The notes: generated by a model from the sequence alone, not told the origin. 34,219 nucleotides of DNA from Candidatus Aminicenantota bacterium (GCA_017883305.1 JADGNU010000006.1:1-34219); one strand, 5' to 3'; numbered from the stretch's first letter, positions 18,101 through 26,406 are shown. Numbers and translations: made by a program.

Positions 18101-18240
18101 GGAAGCCCGTGAGGAGTTTCGGCATCGGCCTCCGAACGAACCTCTTCGGCTATATCGTCATGGGGCTCAACTACGTCTATCCCATCGACAGGCCGGTGCG
18201 CGGCTGGCATCTCCAGCTGAGCATCAGCCCGGGCTTCTAG
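15127..18240 (+). CDS. Secreted peptidase MA-like gluzincin + TolB/PD40-like beta-propeller + Omp85 (BamA/TamA-like) outer-membrane barrel
   Basis: AAAGGAGG before ATG 15127 and signal peptide MRTPAFTKFFAALSLAGLLAGVGVPELQA; IGHELVHAFQYD (HExxH) with downstream WFIEGMAEYLS; repeated ISPDGKSLVFLSS/FSPDGRYITFSG/WSPDGKTIAFVTE blades; C-terminal DLVRGYES, ANAELRFPLLG, FYDWGVAYA and terminal Phe (SPGF*). Confidence 0.82.
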   Translation: MRTPAFTKFFAALSLAGLLAGVGVPELQAQYYGRNKVQYQKFDFQIMKTRHFDIYFYLQDQETVKMAGLMAERWYSRLSRMFNHELKGRQPLVLYGSSPEFQQTTVIPEILGEGTGGVTESFKRRIVLPYGASLAETDHVIGHELVHAFQYDIMAQGHSDQSRGNDMGLRIPLWFIEGMAEYLSIGPVDPNTSMWMRDAVRRKEVPEIKKLGDSYKYFPYRWGQAVWAYISGRWGDEVIGKMMKVVGRTGDYEVILESVLGIKMKQLSADWRKAMQDAYGPLIEKTQLADSFAKPLFKGSRSNPYNIAPSISPDGKSLVFLSSRDLFSIDLFLADADTGKIRRKIISTAVDPHFESIQFIKSAGAWDATGEKFVFGGVAKGRPVLTIIDMKKDKIEREIPFGELSEILSPGFSPDGRYITFSGLAGGVSDLFIYDLKDKILKQMTRDSYADLQPVWSPDGKTIAFVTERFSTNLEWVDIGHYELALLDVESGRIQKLLAFPDGKNINPQWTADSSALYFLSDQNGKTDLYRIDITSAKIFEVTNLYAGIAGITELSPSISIALATGRLVFSGYHDGYYTIYSIDDQAFLQGQSFLAQFERNPALLPPRKEPEGALLGLLKNPLFGLPKDTNFAVVAYKPKLGLDYVSPPNIALGVDRYGTYGAGGVAAYWSDMLGYHTVVTTAFTGSRIIDTSGVLAYLNNRGRFNWGAAAQRIVYPYPYYLFYQTQDGLYHEIEDVFRLINYDISLFGSYPFSQVSRFQLSAGYRIQDFNHTVYERIYDPNGFLLDYQKYHPADTPPALSYAYATAGYFYDTGIFGATSPILGQNAGISLSPALGKVTFTTFLADFRKYIMPVKPFTLAFRALHMGRYGKDSEDTRFYPLYIAYWDLVRGYESITNAELNEYQANPSEAFDFNRLFGSKMIVANAELRFPLLGLLGIGKGFYGAWPLEFCAFYDWGVAYASNPSQWWGGFAADGTPDPNLVKPWFVSGGLRKPVRSFGIGLRTNLFGYIVMGLNYVYPIDRPVRGWHLQLSISPGF

Positions 18241-18282
18241 GAATTCTCCGGAGGTCCGGGGGCGAAGGGGCTCGTCCCGCGG

Positions 18283-19602
18283 TTAGCCTCGATCCGTCTC
18301 AGCCTGCGCCGGCGGCCGGAAAGCCAAGGCCAGCACGATCGCGGCTCCCAGCGCGGTCAGGCAGGGGAGCAGGAACAGGGACCGAAAGTCCGTGACGCCG
18401 TTGGCGGTGAAGACCGATTGCATCAACCACGGGCCCAGCGTGTTGGCGGCCAGGACGCCCAAGCCGAGGATCATCACATTGAACAATCCCTGGGCGCTCG
18501 AACGAACGTCCTTGGGGAAATAGGTGTCCACGAAGATGTAGACCGTGGCGAAGAAGAAGGCGTAGCAGATGCCATGCAGGACCTGGATGGCCACGATTAT
18601 CCACGGCTGAGAGGGGAAAAAGGCGTAGACCGCGAAACGGGCGGCATGCCCGAGAATGCCGATGAGCATCGTGAACCGCCAGCCCAATTTTTTCAGCACC
18701 ACTCCCAGGACGAGCATGGTCAAGAGCTCGGAGACCTGGCCCAGGCTCATGACGGGCATGATCCAGTTGCCGGGAATGCCCACACCTCCGGCCGCCGGGC
18801 TGGCGCCCAGGAACGAGCCGGTCCAGTTGAAATACAGGTTATGGACGAACGCATCGATAAAGGTGATAAGCCACAAGATCAGGACGAATGGGCGCTTGAG
18901 CAGCCGGACCGCTTCCAGCCAGGCGAAGCGTTCCGTGGAAGCCCCCGGAGTCTTTTTCTTTGGAGGCGTGTGAGGGAGAAGCAAGCTGTAAGCGGCCAGG
19001 GCGAGGGAGACGATGCCTGCCACCACGAACGTCCAGCGCGTGGCCTGTTTCAGCGCCTGACCTGTGAGGCCTGAGCCGAGGACCGTACCGATCCAATCAA
19101 CCAATCCATGAGGCGCCGCGGCCTTGACCCGGGCCCAGTCCACGAGAATGAACGTGAACGGCCAGGCGGCAAGGATCCAGCCCAGGGTGCCGCCCATGCG
19201 GATGAGGCCGAACTCCTTCTTCGAGTCCTTCATATGCGCGAAGGCGATCGAGTTGGCGATCGAGATGGTCGGAACATAGAACAGGCAATGAACCAACATC
19301 AAGATGAAGAATGGCCAGAAGTTGCGGGTGAATCCCAACCCGAGTATCGCCAGGCCGCCGATGAGATGACTGAAACCCAAGAACTTCTCAGCGGAGAAAT
19401 GGCGATCGGCGAATTGGTTGCTGAAGAACATGCCGACGATGGCGGCGAGGGGGAAGGCGTTCAGGATCCAAGCCTGCTGGATGGGCGTGAAACCGAGGCT
19501 GGGCAGATAGCCGAAGATCAGCGGAAGCCACGCGCCCCAGATGAAAAACTCCATGACCATCATCAGGAACAGCTTGTTGCGCGTACTCTTGGTCTCTGTC
19601 AT
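18283..19602 (-). CDS. MFS transporter, nucleoside:H+ symporter (NHS/NupG)-like
   Basis: KLFLMMVMEFFIWGAWLPLIFGYLPSLGFTPIQQAWILNAFPLAAIVGMFFSNQFADRHFSAEKFLGFSHLIGGL is typical of the NHS family; 12 TM-like pattern. Confidence 0.78.
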   Translation of the reverse strand: MTETKSTRNKLFLMMVMEFFIWGAWLPLIFGYLPSLGFTPIQQAWILNAFPLAAIVGMFFSNQFADRHFSAEKFLGFSHLIGGLAILGLGFTRNFWPFFILMLVHCLFYVPTISIANSIAFAHMKDSKKEFGLIRMGGTLGWILAAWPFTFILVDWARVKAAAPHGLVDWIGTVLGSGLTGQALKQATRWTFVVAGIVSLALAAYSLLLPHTPPKKKTPGASTERFAWLEAVRLLKRPFVLILWLITFIDAFVHNLYFNWTGSFLGASPAAGGVGIPGNWIMPVMSLGQVSELLTMLVLGVVLKKLGWRFTMLIGILGHAARFAVYAFFPSQPWIIVAIQVLHGICYAFFFATVYIFVDTYFPKDVRSSAQGLFNVMILGLGVLAANTLGPWLMQSVFTANGVTDFRSLFLLPCLTALGAAIVLALAFRPPAQAETDRG

Positions 19603-19651
19603 GCTCGATTCTCCTTATGTCCTGCCGCTCTCCCGGATGTCCAGCCGCCGA

Positions 19652-21121
19652 TCAGAGCTCTTTGAGATAGACGTTGCGGAAGAACGGCGGCGACTGGCTG
19701 TCGTGGTTCTGGAGGCCGATGTAGCCCTCGGGGGAGAGGTCGCGGACCTTGCCTCCCGGATGGGCCTGCCAATCGAGGACCGTCTTGCCGTTGAGGTCGA
19801 CCTTGAGGTGCATCCCCTGGAACTCGATGCGGATGTGGTTCCATTCCCCGGTCGCGCGAGACGTCAGGACCTTGGGCGCCTCGATGTCATAGGCCGCCCC
19901 AGTGTGGTGGATGCCCGTCGAGGTGTCGTCGATCTGGATCTCGATCGAGTGGGTGATGTAGTCGTCGCTCACGGGGACCTCGGGGACGCGGAGGAAGATC
20001 CCTGAATTCGTCGTCGGCGTCGAGCAACGGAAATCGCACTCGAGGACGAAATCCTTGACCTTCTTCGTGTACCAGAGCAGGCCCATGCCGCCCTGGCCCT
20101 TGAGGATGCCCGTCTTCGGGTCGCACTCGAAGTACCCCGGGCCGTAGTGGTTCCAGCCGTATTTCTCGTAGCCGCCGCCGGAGCGCCGCAGGATCTGGGT
20201 GTAGCCGTCATAATAGGTGATGCTCTTGACGTAGGCCATGCTCTTGCGGAAGGCCGGCATGGGGTCGCCGACCTCGGACTCGTTCTCGTACTCCATCGTC
20301 AGATAGCCGTCGTAGTCCTGCAGGGTCAGCTCGGCCAGGAGATCGCGGATGTGGCCCCGGCCGGAGCCCCAGGCGACGTCGTCGACGCCCTTGGCCGTGC
20401 CGAAGTCCGTGCGGTCCTTGAGATGGACGTCGAGGATGCGGCCCGAGAGCAGCTTGAAAGCCTCGCGCGGATCGTTCAGGCCGCGCATCCAGTGGCCGCT
20501 GTCGGCGCAAGACCCGATGCGCGGATCCTTGCCGTCGACATGGCTGAAGACCGTCTCGGGCAGGTTGTACTTGGCCGGTGCCGGGTGATTGTGGATGGCG
20601 ATCTTGATGTTGTATTCGTCGACCAGCTTCTCGAGGAGCGTGAAGTCGTCGTCGGCCGGCTCGCAGACGAGGACGCGGATGCCCATCTTGCGGGCGAAGT
20701 CGAAGACCTTGCGCATGCTCTCTTCGGTCGTGCCGATGTCGACGACGCCGTAGCCGTAGAGCGTGATGCCCGCGGCCTTGAGCGCCTCCTTGACGAAGGC
20801 GACCTGCTCGTCGGTCATCGCCTCGCTGAACTGGGCCCCCGGGAACTCGGCCGCCAGGGCCTGACCCGGGAAAGCCTCGACCGCGCCGACGCCGAGCTCC
20901 CGGAGCTTCTTGAGCATGTCGGCGAAGGTGAACTTACGAAAGGTCCAGGCCTCCGAGGCGACGGGGAAATTCTTGATGCGGACGCCGGCATAGTCTGTCT
21001 TGGCGACGGCCTCTTGCAGCTCGGGCGAGATGTGCCGGATCTGCGGCGCCGCGCCGTAGGCGGGGCCCGCGGTCAGGGCGGCAAAAACGATCAGGGCGAG
21101 GGCGGAGATGGTGCGTTTCAT
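19652..21121 (-). CDS. Secreted sugar-phosphate-isomerase/epimerase-like TIM barrel fused to DUF1080 (3-keto-disaccharide hydrolase-like) domain
   Basis: Start at ATG 21121 (GGAGGACTT upstream; MKRTISALALIVFAALTAGPAYG signal). TIM part: KKLRELGVGAVEAFPGQ, IAIHNHPAP, GSCADSGHWMRG, ILDVHLKDR. C-terminal part: SGIFLRVP...THSIEIQIDD...TGAAYDIEAP...GEWNHIRIEFQGMHLKVDLNGKTV...GYIGLQNH. Confidence 0.82.
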   Translation of the reverse strand: MKRTISALALIVFAALTAGPAYGAAPQIRHISPELQEAVAKTDYAGVRIKNFPVASEAWTFRKFTFADMLKKLRELGVGAVEAFPGQALAAEFPGAQFSEAMTDEQVAFVKEALKAAGITLYGYGVVDIGTTEESMRKVFDFARKMGIRVLVCEPADDDFTLLEKLVDEYNIKIAIHNHPAPAKYNLPETVFSHVDGKDPRIGSCADSGHWMRGLNDPREAFKLLSGRILDVHLKDRTDFGTAKGVDDVAWGSGRGHIRDLLAELTLQDYDGYLTMEYENESEVGDPMPAFRKSMAYVKSITYYDGYTQILRRSGGGYEKYGWNHYGPGYFECDPKTGILKGQGGMGLLWYTKKVKDFVLECDFRCSTPTTNSGIFLRVPEVPVSDDYITHSIEIQIDDTSTGIHHTGAAYDIEAPKVLTSRATGEWNHIRIEFQGMHLKVDLNGKTVLDWQAHPGGKVRDLSPEGYIGLQNHDSQSPPFFRNVYLKEL

Positions 21122-21140
21122 AAGTCCTCCTGGGATCTCA

Positions 21141-22394
21141 TCAAGCTTTCGGATTCCATTTCCCCTGGGCCACGGGAGGGATATAGCTCTCGAGGCCCTT
21201 GATCGGGAAGGGGAGGGTCCGGCCGAGCTCGGCGCTCCGGTAGGCGGCCATGAGCAGCTCGGCCACGGCGACGCCGTCGGCAAAATTCTCCTCGGGCCGG
21301 ACGCCTTTGAGGAACGACTGGACCATATGGCGGTTCTCGGCGACGTAGCCGTATTCCCCGGCTTCGTCGGCGACGACGGGCATGAGCCCGATCTCGGCAT
21401 TCTGCTTCTCGACCAGGTCTTCTCCGGCCTTGCCCCGGACCTCACGGCTGAAGAAGACCCTGAGGCTGGCGTCGAGCGTGTTGATCTGGAGGGCATACTC
21501 GGGACCGAGGAGCTCCATGCTCAGGCGCAGCCCGGCGCCGACGTAGCACCAGCTGGTCGTCGTCTCGACGACCAGGGTCTTGCCGGCCTGGTTCTTGTAC
21601 TCGACCAGGGACCGGGCGAAGTCCTCGGACGGCCGCCGGAGGTAATCGGTCTTGCCGCCGCTCGTCTTGGCCAGGATCGCGGCGTACTTGGGTTCCTGCC
21701 ACTTGAGGCAGTTGGTGTAGGCGGTGATGCTCACCGGGGTCAGAACGCTGCGGGGCGCCCCCGGCGGGGTCAGCATGAAGCGGGCTTCCTCGACCGAGTG
21801 GCACATCATGTCGTTGAGGACGCCGCCGCCCTGCAGGGTGCCTTCCCAGAACCAGGGCATATGCGGTCCGCTGTGCTCCTCGGCCGCCCGGGCGAGGTAG
21901 GGAGGGCCGGAGAGGGCCGCGCCGCGGGCCCAGATGATCTCTTTGCCGCGGACGACGGCCGGGGAGAAGACCTGGTTCTCGAGGTAGCCGTCGAGGAGCC
22001 GGGCCTTTTCCGCGAGCTCGAGCATCTTCCGGGCTTCGCGGACGTTGCGGCCGAGCGGTTTCTCGCAGCAAACGCCGATGAGCTCGGCCTTGCCGCTGAC
22101 GACGGCCTGGCTGATCTCCTCCATGACCTCGCCCCGGGTGAAGTTCGGAGCGCAGATCCAGAGGGCGCCGATGCGCGGGTCGGCGGCCATCTCCGTGATC
22201 GAGGCATAGGGTTTGGCCTCGCCGACGCCGAGCGACCTGGCCAGGGCGCAGGCCTCCCGGGCCCGTTTCGTGTCCGGGTCGAAGATGCCGAGGATGTCGG
22301 CGTCGCGGACGCCGACCCAGGACTTGATATGGAAGCGGGCGATGAACCCGCCGCCGATGATGCCGATGCCGAGAGCCTGTGCTTTCTGGGTCAT
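21141..22394 (-). CDS. Gfo/Idh/MocA family NAD(P)-dependent oxidoreductase
   Basis: GIGIIGGGFIARFHIKSW Rossmann motif, GVCCEKPLGRNVREARKM motif. Start at 22394 or 22403. Confidence 0.87.
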   Translation of the reverse strand: MTQKAQALGIGIIGGGFIARFHIKSWVGVRDADILGIFDPDTKRAREACALARSLGVGEAKPYASITEMAADPRIGALWICAPNFTRGEVMEEISQAVVSGKAELIGVCCEKPLGRNVREARKMLELAEKARLLDGYLENQVFSPAVVRGKEIIWARGAALSGPPYLARAAEEHSGPHMPWFWEGTLQGGGVLNDMMCHSVEEARFMLTPPGAPRSVLTPVSITAYTNCLKWQEPKYAAILAKTSGGKTDYLRRPSEDFARSLVEYKNQAGKTLVVETTTSWCYVGAGLRLSMELLGPEYALQINTLDASLRVFFSREVRGKAGEDLVEKQNAEIGLMPVVADEAGEYGYVAENRHMVQSFLKGVRPEENFADGVAVAELLMAAYRSAELGRTLPFPIKGLESYIPPVAQGKWNPKA

Positions 22395-22420
22395 GTCGCG
22401 CATCTCCTTATAAGTGTTTT

Positions 22421-22450
22421 TACATATCCCAAGTGTCGAGGGGTTGTCAA
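22421..22450 (-). promoter_or_regulatory. Sigma70-like promoter of the Gfo/DUF1080/MFS operon
   Basis: Reverse strand TTGACA (22445-22450), N18, TATGTA (22421-22426). Confidence 0.5.
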
Positions 22451-22454
22451 TCCG

Positions 22455-24374
22455 TCACGGTGCCTCTTCGAGCCGGCTGATGATCGTCCGGTTCTGGGCG
22501 TGGACGATGTCCTTGGCCTCGGCGGTGAAGAGGCGGTCGAGCCGGTTCCGGTAGAACTCGGTGATGCGGCCGCGGACCATTTTCATGGTCGAGTTGAGGA
22601 GGTGGTTCTGCTCGGTGAAGCCCTCGCCGAGGACGGCGACGGCCGCGGGAAGCCAGCGGGCCGGGAACTCGCCGGCGTGCGCGCCGCCCTCGCGGAAGGC
22701 GTCGATCTGCCGCTCGAGGAGCCGCAGGGCGGCCTCCTGGCCTTCGGGGGTCTTGGCGCTGAGGCCCCGGCCCTTGAGGAAGCGGAGGAGGACCTCCTTG
22801 TTCGGAACGACGAGGGCCACGGTGTAGGGGGACTGGTCGTTGAAGAGCATGATCTGCTCGATCGCGGGAGAGGCGGCGGCGACGGCCTCCTCGATCATCT
22901 CCGGGCTGTATTTTTCGCCGTCGCTCCCGATGAGCAGGCTCTTCACCCGTCCGAGGACGAAGAGGAAGCCGTCGGCATCGAGATAGCCGAGATCTCCGGT
23001 GTAGAGCCAGCCCTCCCGGATCGTCTCGCGGGTCGCCTTGTCGTTCTTCCAGTATCCGGCCATGACGTTCTCGCCCCGGACGACGATCTCGCCCGTGCGG
23101 CCTTGGGGGAGCTCGGCGCCATTGTCGTCGCAGATGCGCAGCTCGAGGCCGGGCGCGACCCGCCCGGAGGAGCCGAGCTTGTGGGCCTCGAGACTGTTGG
23201 CCGATATCACCGGCGCCGCTTCGGTCAGGCCGTAACCCTGGAACATCGGGATGCCGAGGGCATAGAAGAAGCGCTGGAGATCGATGTCGAGAAGCGCGCC
23301 GCCGCCGACGAAGAACTGAAGACGGCCCCCGAAGTTCGCCCGGATCTTGCTGAAGATGAGCTTGTCGGAGAGGGCGACGAGCGGCTTCTTCAGCTTCTTC
23401 CGGCCCTGGCCCCTGTTCCAGCCTTCGGCGTTGTAGTCGATGGCCGCCTTCATGGCCTTGGCGAAGAGGGCTTCCACCCGGGGTCCTTTCTCCCGAACGC
23501 CCTTCTCGATCGTCCGACGGAAGCTCTTGGCCAGTGACGGAACGCTCAGGAGAAGCTGCGGCCGGGTCTCCTTGATATTCAGCGGGATGTTTCGCAGCGT
23601 CTCCATGGGCGTCCGGCCCAGCTCGATCGAGGCGATAGCCGCGCCGCTGGCCATCAGGCTGTAGATGCCGCAGGTGTGGGCGAAGGCATGGTCCCAGGGC
23701 AGGATGAGGAGCGAAACGTAGTCTTCATGACAGTCGACGAGGGCCCGGGACTGTTCGATGTTGGCCGTGTAGTTGCGGTGGGTCAGAACGATGCCCTTGG
23801 GGTCGGCCGTGGTGCCCGAGGTGTAGCAGATGTTGGCCGGGTCGGCCTCCTTGACGGCGGCGATCGCGTCTTCGACCGCGGTCGGGCGCGAAACGAGCAG
23901 GTCACGGCCGCGGCTCAGGACCTCGGCCATCGTGATCTCGTCCGGGGTCCGGGCCTCGACCGTGTCGAGCACCACGATCGTGGCCAGATCGGGCAGGTCT
24001 TTGCCGACCTGGCGGACCTTGCCGAGCTGGGACTTCGATACAATGGCCATCCGGCATCCCGAATGGGCCAGGCGGAACTTGAGGTCGCTGAGCTCGTCGA
24101 CCTTGACCGAAATGGGAACGTTGATGGCCCCTGTCGCCAGAATGCCGAGCTCGGCCGTGATCCAATCCCGGCGGCCTTCCGAGACGAGCGCTGCCCGGTC
24201 GCCGCGCCGGAGGCCAAGGGCCAGAAGCCCGGCGGCGAACTGGTGGACAAGGGGATGCATGTCCGCAAAAGTCGTCGGCTCATAGCGCGATCCGGTCTTC
24301 TCCCAGATCAGGACGTTCGAGGAGAAGGCCTTGACGCTCTCTTCGAAGAGCCCCGGCAGTGTCCGTTCCGGCAT
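22455..24374 (-). CDS. AMP-dependent long-chain fatty-acyl-CoA synthetase
   Basis: ICYTSGTTADPKGIVLTHRNY P-loop; MFQGYGLTEAAPVIS; GWLYTGDLGYLDADGFLFVLGRVK; GAGGAGGG before ATG 24374. Confidence 0.9.
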   Translation of the reverse strand: MPERTLPGLFEESVKAFSSNVLIWEKTGSRYEPTTFADMHPLVHQFAAGLLALGLRRGDRAALVSEGRRDWITAELGILATGAINVPISVKVDELSDLKFRLAHSGCRMAIVSKSQLGKVRQVGKDLPDLATIVVLDTVEARTPDEITMAEVLSRGRDLLVSRPTAVEDAIAAVKEADPANICYTSGTTADPKGIVLTHRNYTANIEQSRALVDCHEDYVSLLILPWDHAFAHTCGIYSLMASGAAIASIELGRTPMETLRNIPLNIKETRPQLLLSVPSLAKSFRRTIEKGVREKGPRVEALFAKAMKAAIDYNAEGWNRGQGRKKLKKPLVALSDKLIFSKIRANFGGRLQFFVGGGALLDIDLQRFFYALGIPMFQGYGLTEAAPVISANSLEAHKLGSSGRVAPGLELRICDDNGAELPQGRTGEIVVRGENVMAGYWKNDKATRETIREGWLYTGDLGYLDADGFLFVLGRVKSLLIGSDGEKYSPEMIEEAVAAASPAIEQIMLFNDQSPYTVALVVPNKEVLLRFLKGRGLSAKTPEGQEAALRLLERQIDAFREGGAHAGEFPARWLPAAVAVLGEGFTEQNHLLNSTMKMVRGRITEFYRNRLDRLFTAEAKDIVHAQNRTIISRLEEAP

Positions 24375-24406
24375 GGATCCCTCCTCGTGGGACGCGCGTT
24401 TTCCTC

Positions 24407-24435
24407 ATCCTATGTTCAGCCGGATCAAATGTCAA
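24407..24435 (-). promoter_or_regulatory. Sigma70-like promoter of the acyl-CoA synthetase gene
   Basis: Reverse strand TTGACA (24430-24435), N17, TAGGAT (24407-24412). Confidence 0.6.
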
Positions 24436-24590
24436 AGTTCATCCTCCAGGCGTGGGGAACGACTAAACGGATGCGGGAAGCAGGGGATTAGACTGCGCCC
24501 GCGAAGGGAGTTGCTGTCCGAGCAGGGAGCGATGAGGCACCAGGCGACCGGCATGGGCGCAGAGGGATCCTGGTCCCGGGGAACCGCCCC

Positions 24591-24953
24591 GTGAAGGACC
24601 TGCGGCGCGACGTCCGGATCATCGAAGAAAATAAGGTCGTCGTTTCCCTGATGACCGGCGAGGTCCGGGCCGGCGTCCCGGGCGTTTTTTATTCCCTGAC
24701 CCGGGACATTTCCGTGGGCGGGCTCCGCCTCATGACCGGCGCCCCGCTCGAGGCCGGGACCCGAGTCCGCGTGGACGTCACCCTGAGCCGCTCCCGGAAA
24801 CGGATCAAGGCCGTGGCTGAGGTCCGTTGGGTCCGGGACCTCTATGCCGGCGAAGTCTTCGAGGCCGGGCTCGAGTTCGTCGGCCTCGACCCGGACGCCG
24901 AATTCGCGCTGATGGAACACATCTTCGGTGGCAAGGACAACACTTTGGACTGA
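24591..24953 (+). CDS. PilZ domain protein (putative c-di-GMP receptor)
   Basis: GTG start; RRDVR (RxxxR) and DISVGG (DxSxxG) motifs with typical PilZ spacing. Confidence 0.8.
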   Translation: MKDLRRDVRIIEENKVVVSLMTGEVRAGVPGVFYSLTRDISVGGLRLMTGAPLEAGTRVRVDVTLSRSRKRIKAVAEVRWVRDLYAGEVFEAGLEFVGLDPDAEFALMEHIFGGKDNTLD

Positions 24954-24967
24954 TCCCCGTTCCCGGC

Positions 24968-24996
24968 TTGCATTTCTCCCTGTCCTGGGCTACAAA
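24968..24996 (+). promoter_or_regulatory. Candidate promoter of the GH29 gene
   Basis: TTGCAT (24968-24973), N17, TACAAA (24991-24996), about 30 nt upstream of the GTG start at 25027. Confidence 0.5.
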
Positions 24997-25026
24997 TGGG
25001 GCGCTCTCTGCCGAAAAGGAGGTCCC

Positions 25027-26406
25027 GTGTTCAGAGCGTTCCTCGCCTGCATCTGCCTGCTGGGACTGGCCGCCGCCGCGGCAGGGTCTCCGGCCCAGCC
25101 CGAAACGGAGGCTGCGAAGAAGGCCCGGATGGAATGGTGGACCGAGGCCCGCTTGGGCATGTTCATCCATTGGGGGCTCTACACCCTGCCCGCTCGCCAC
25201 GAGTGGGTCAAGAGCCGGGAGCGCATGACCGACGAGGCCTATGCCCGGTACTTCGACCGCTTCGACCCCGACCTCTACAACCCCCGAGAGTGGGCCCGGG
25301 CCGCCCGGATGGCCGGAATGAAATACTTCGTCGTGACCACAAAGCATCACGACGGCTTCTGTCTCTGGGATTCCAAGCTCACGGACTATCAAGCGACCCG
25401 GACGCCTTACGGCAAGGACCTCATCAAGCCGCTCATCGAGGCCATGCGGGCCGAAGGGCTCCGCGTGGGCTTCTACCATTCCCTCCTTGACTGGCACCAC
25501 CCCGAATACACGATCGACATGCATCACCCGATGCGCGACGACGAGGCCTTCGTCGAAAAGGCCCGGACACGCGACCTCGCCAAGTATGACGACTACCTCT
25601 TCGGCCAGATCAAGGAGCTCCTGACGGACTACGGACGGATCGACACCCTGTTCCTCGACTTCTCATTCCCGGGCCCGAACGGCAAGGGCCGGAACGAATG
25701 GAAGTCCGAGCGGCTCCTGGCGATGATCCGCGAGCTCCAGCCCGGGATCATCATCAACGACCGGCTCGACCTCCTCGACATTCCCGGCGGCTGGGATTAC
25801 AGGACCCCCGAGCAGTTCATGCCCCGGGAATGGGTCAGCGTCGACGGCCGCCCCGTGCCCTGGGAAACCTGCCAGACATTTTCCGGATCGTGGGGTTACG
25901 ACCGCGACGAATCAACCTGGAAATCGGTCCCCCAGCTCATCGTCATGCTCGCCGAGACGGTCAGCAAGGGCGGCAACCTGCTGCTCAACGTCGGCCCGAC
26001 GGCCAGGGGGACGTTCGATGAGCGGGCCCTGGGGCGGCTGCAGGGGATCGGGACCTGGATGGACAGGAACGGCCGGGCGATCTACGGCTGCACCCAGGCC
26101 CCGCCGGAGTTCCCCAAGCCGGCAAACTGCCTCCTGACCTACAACCCCAAGACGGGACGCCTCTATGTCCACGTTCTCGAGTGGCCGCTCGGGGTTTTGG
26201 CCCTGGACGGGTTCGCCGGCCGTGTCGAATACGCGCAGCTCCTTCATGACGCCTCGGAGGTCACCTTCGCCGAAAAGGGCGGCGAGACCGGCTTCATGCC
26301 CGGTTCGCGAGGCCGGGAGCGCGAGAACACGTTGACCCTTCGCCTGCCCGTCCGCAAGCCTGATGTCGAGGTCCCGGTCATCGAGCTGTTCCTGAAGAGG
26401 CGCTGA
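25027..26406 (+). CDS. GH29 alpha-L-fucosidase-like glycoside hydrolase, secreted
   Basis: WWTEARLGMFIHWGLYTLPARHEWV, KYFVVTTKHHDGFCLWDSKLTDYQATRTPYGKDLI, IDTLFLDFSFPG. GTG start at 25027 after AAAGGAGGTCCC, with signal peptide VFRAFLACICLLGLAAAAAG. Confidence 0.88.
   Translation: MFRAFLACICLLGLAAAAAGSPAQPETEAAKKARMEWWTEARLGMFIHWGLYTLPARHEWVKSRERMTDEAYARYFDRFDPDLYNPREWARAARMAGMKYFVVTTKHHDGFCLWDSKLTDYQATRTPYGKDLIKPLIEAMRAEGLRVGFYHSLLDWHHPEYTIDMHHPMRDDEAFVEKARTRDLAKYDDYLFGQIKELLTDYGRIDTLFLDFSFPGPNGKGRNEWKSERLLAMIRELQPGIIINDRLDLLDIPGGWDYRTPEQFMPREWVSVDGRPVPWETCQTFSGSWGYDRDESTWKSVPQLIVMLAETVSKGGNLLLNVGPTARGTFDERALGRLQGIGTWMDRNGRAIYGCTQAPPEFPKPANCLLTYNPKTGRLYVHVLEWPLGVLALDGFAGRVEYAQLLHDASEVTFAEKGGETGFMPGSRGRERENTLTLRLPVRKPDVEVPVIELFLKRR

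Noticed and set aside
21122-21496. N-terminal extension of the TIM/DUF1080 ORF (MPSRSTRSTPASGSS...)
   Set aside because: Overlaps the Gfo/Idh gene out of frame; the internal ATG 21121 has a Shine-Dalgarno sequence and a signal peptide.
21108-23537. 809-aa plus-strand ORF
   Set aside because: Antisense to the clear Gfo/Idh and acyl-CoA synthetase genes; no recognisable motifs.
24375-24590. Possible riboswitch (for example c-di-GMP class) upstream of PilZ
   Set aside because: No recognisable conserved GEMM core or convincing stem set by eye; would need Infernal/Rfam to test.
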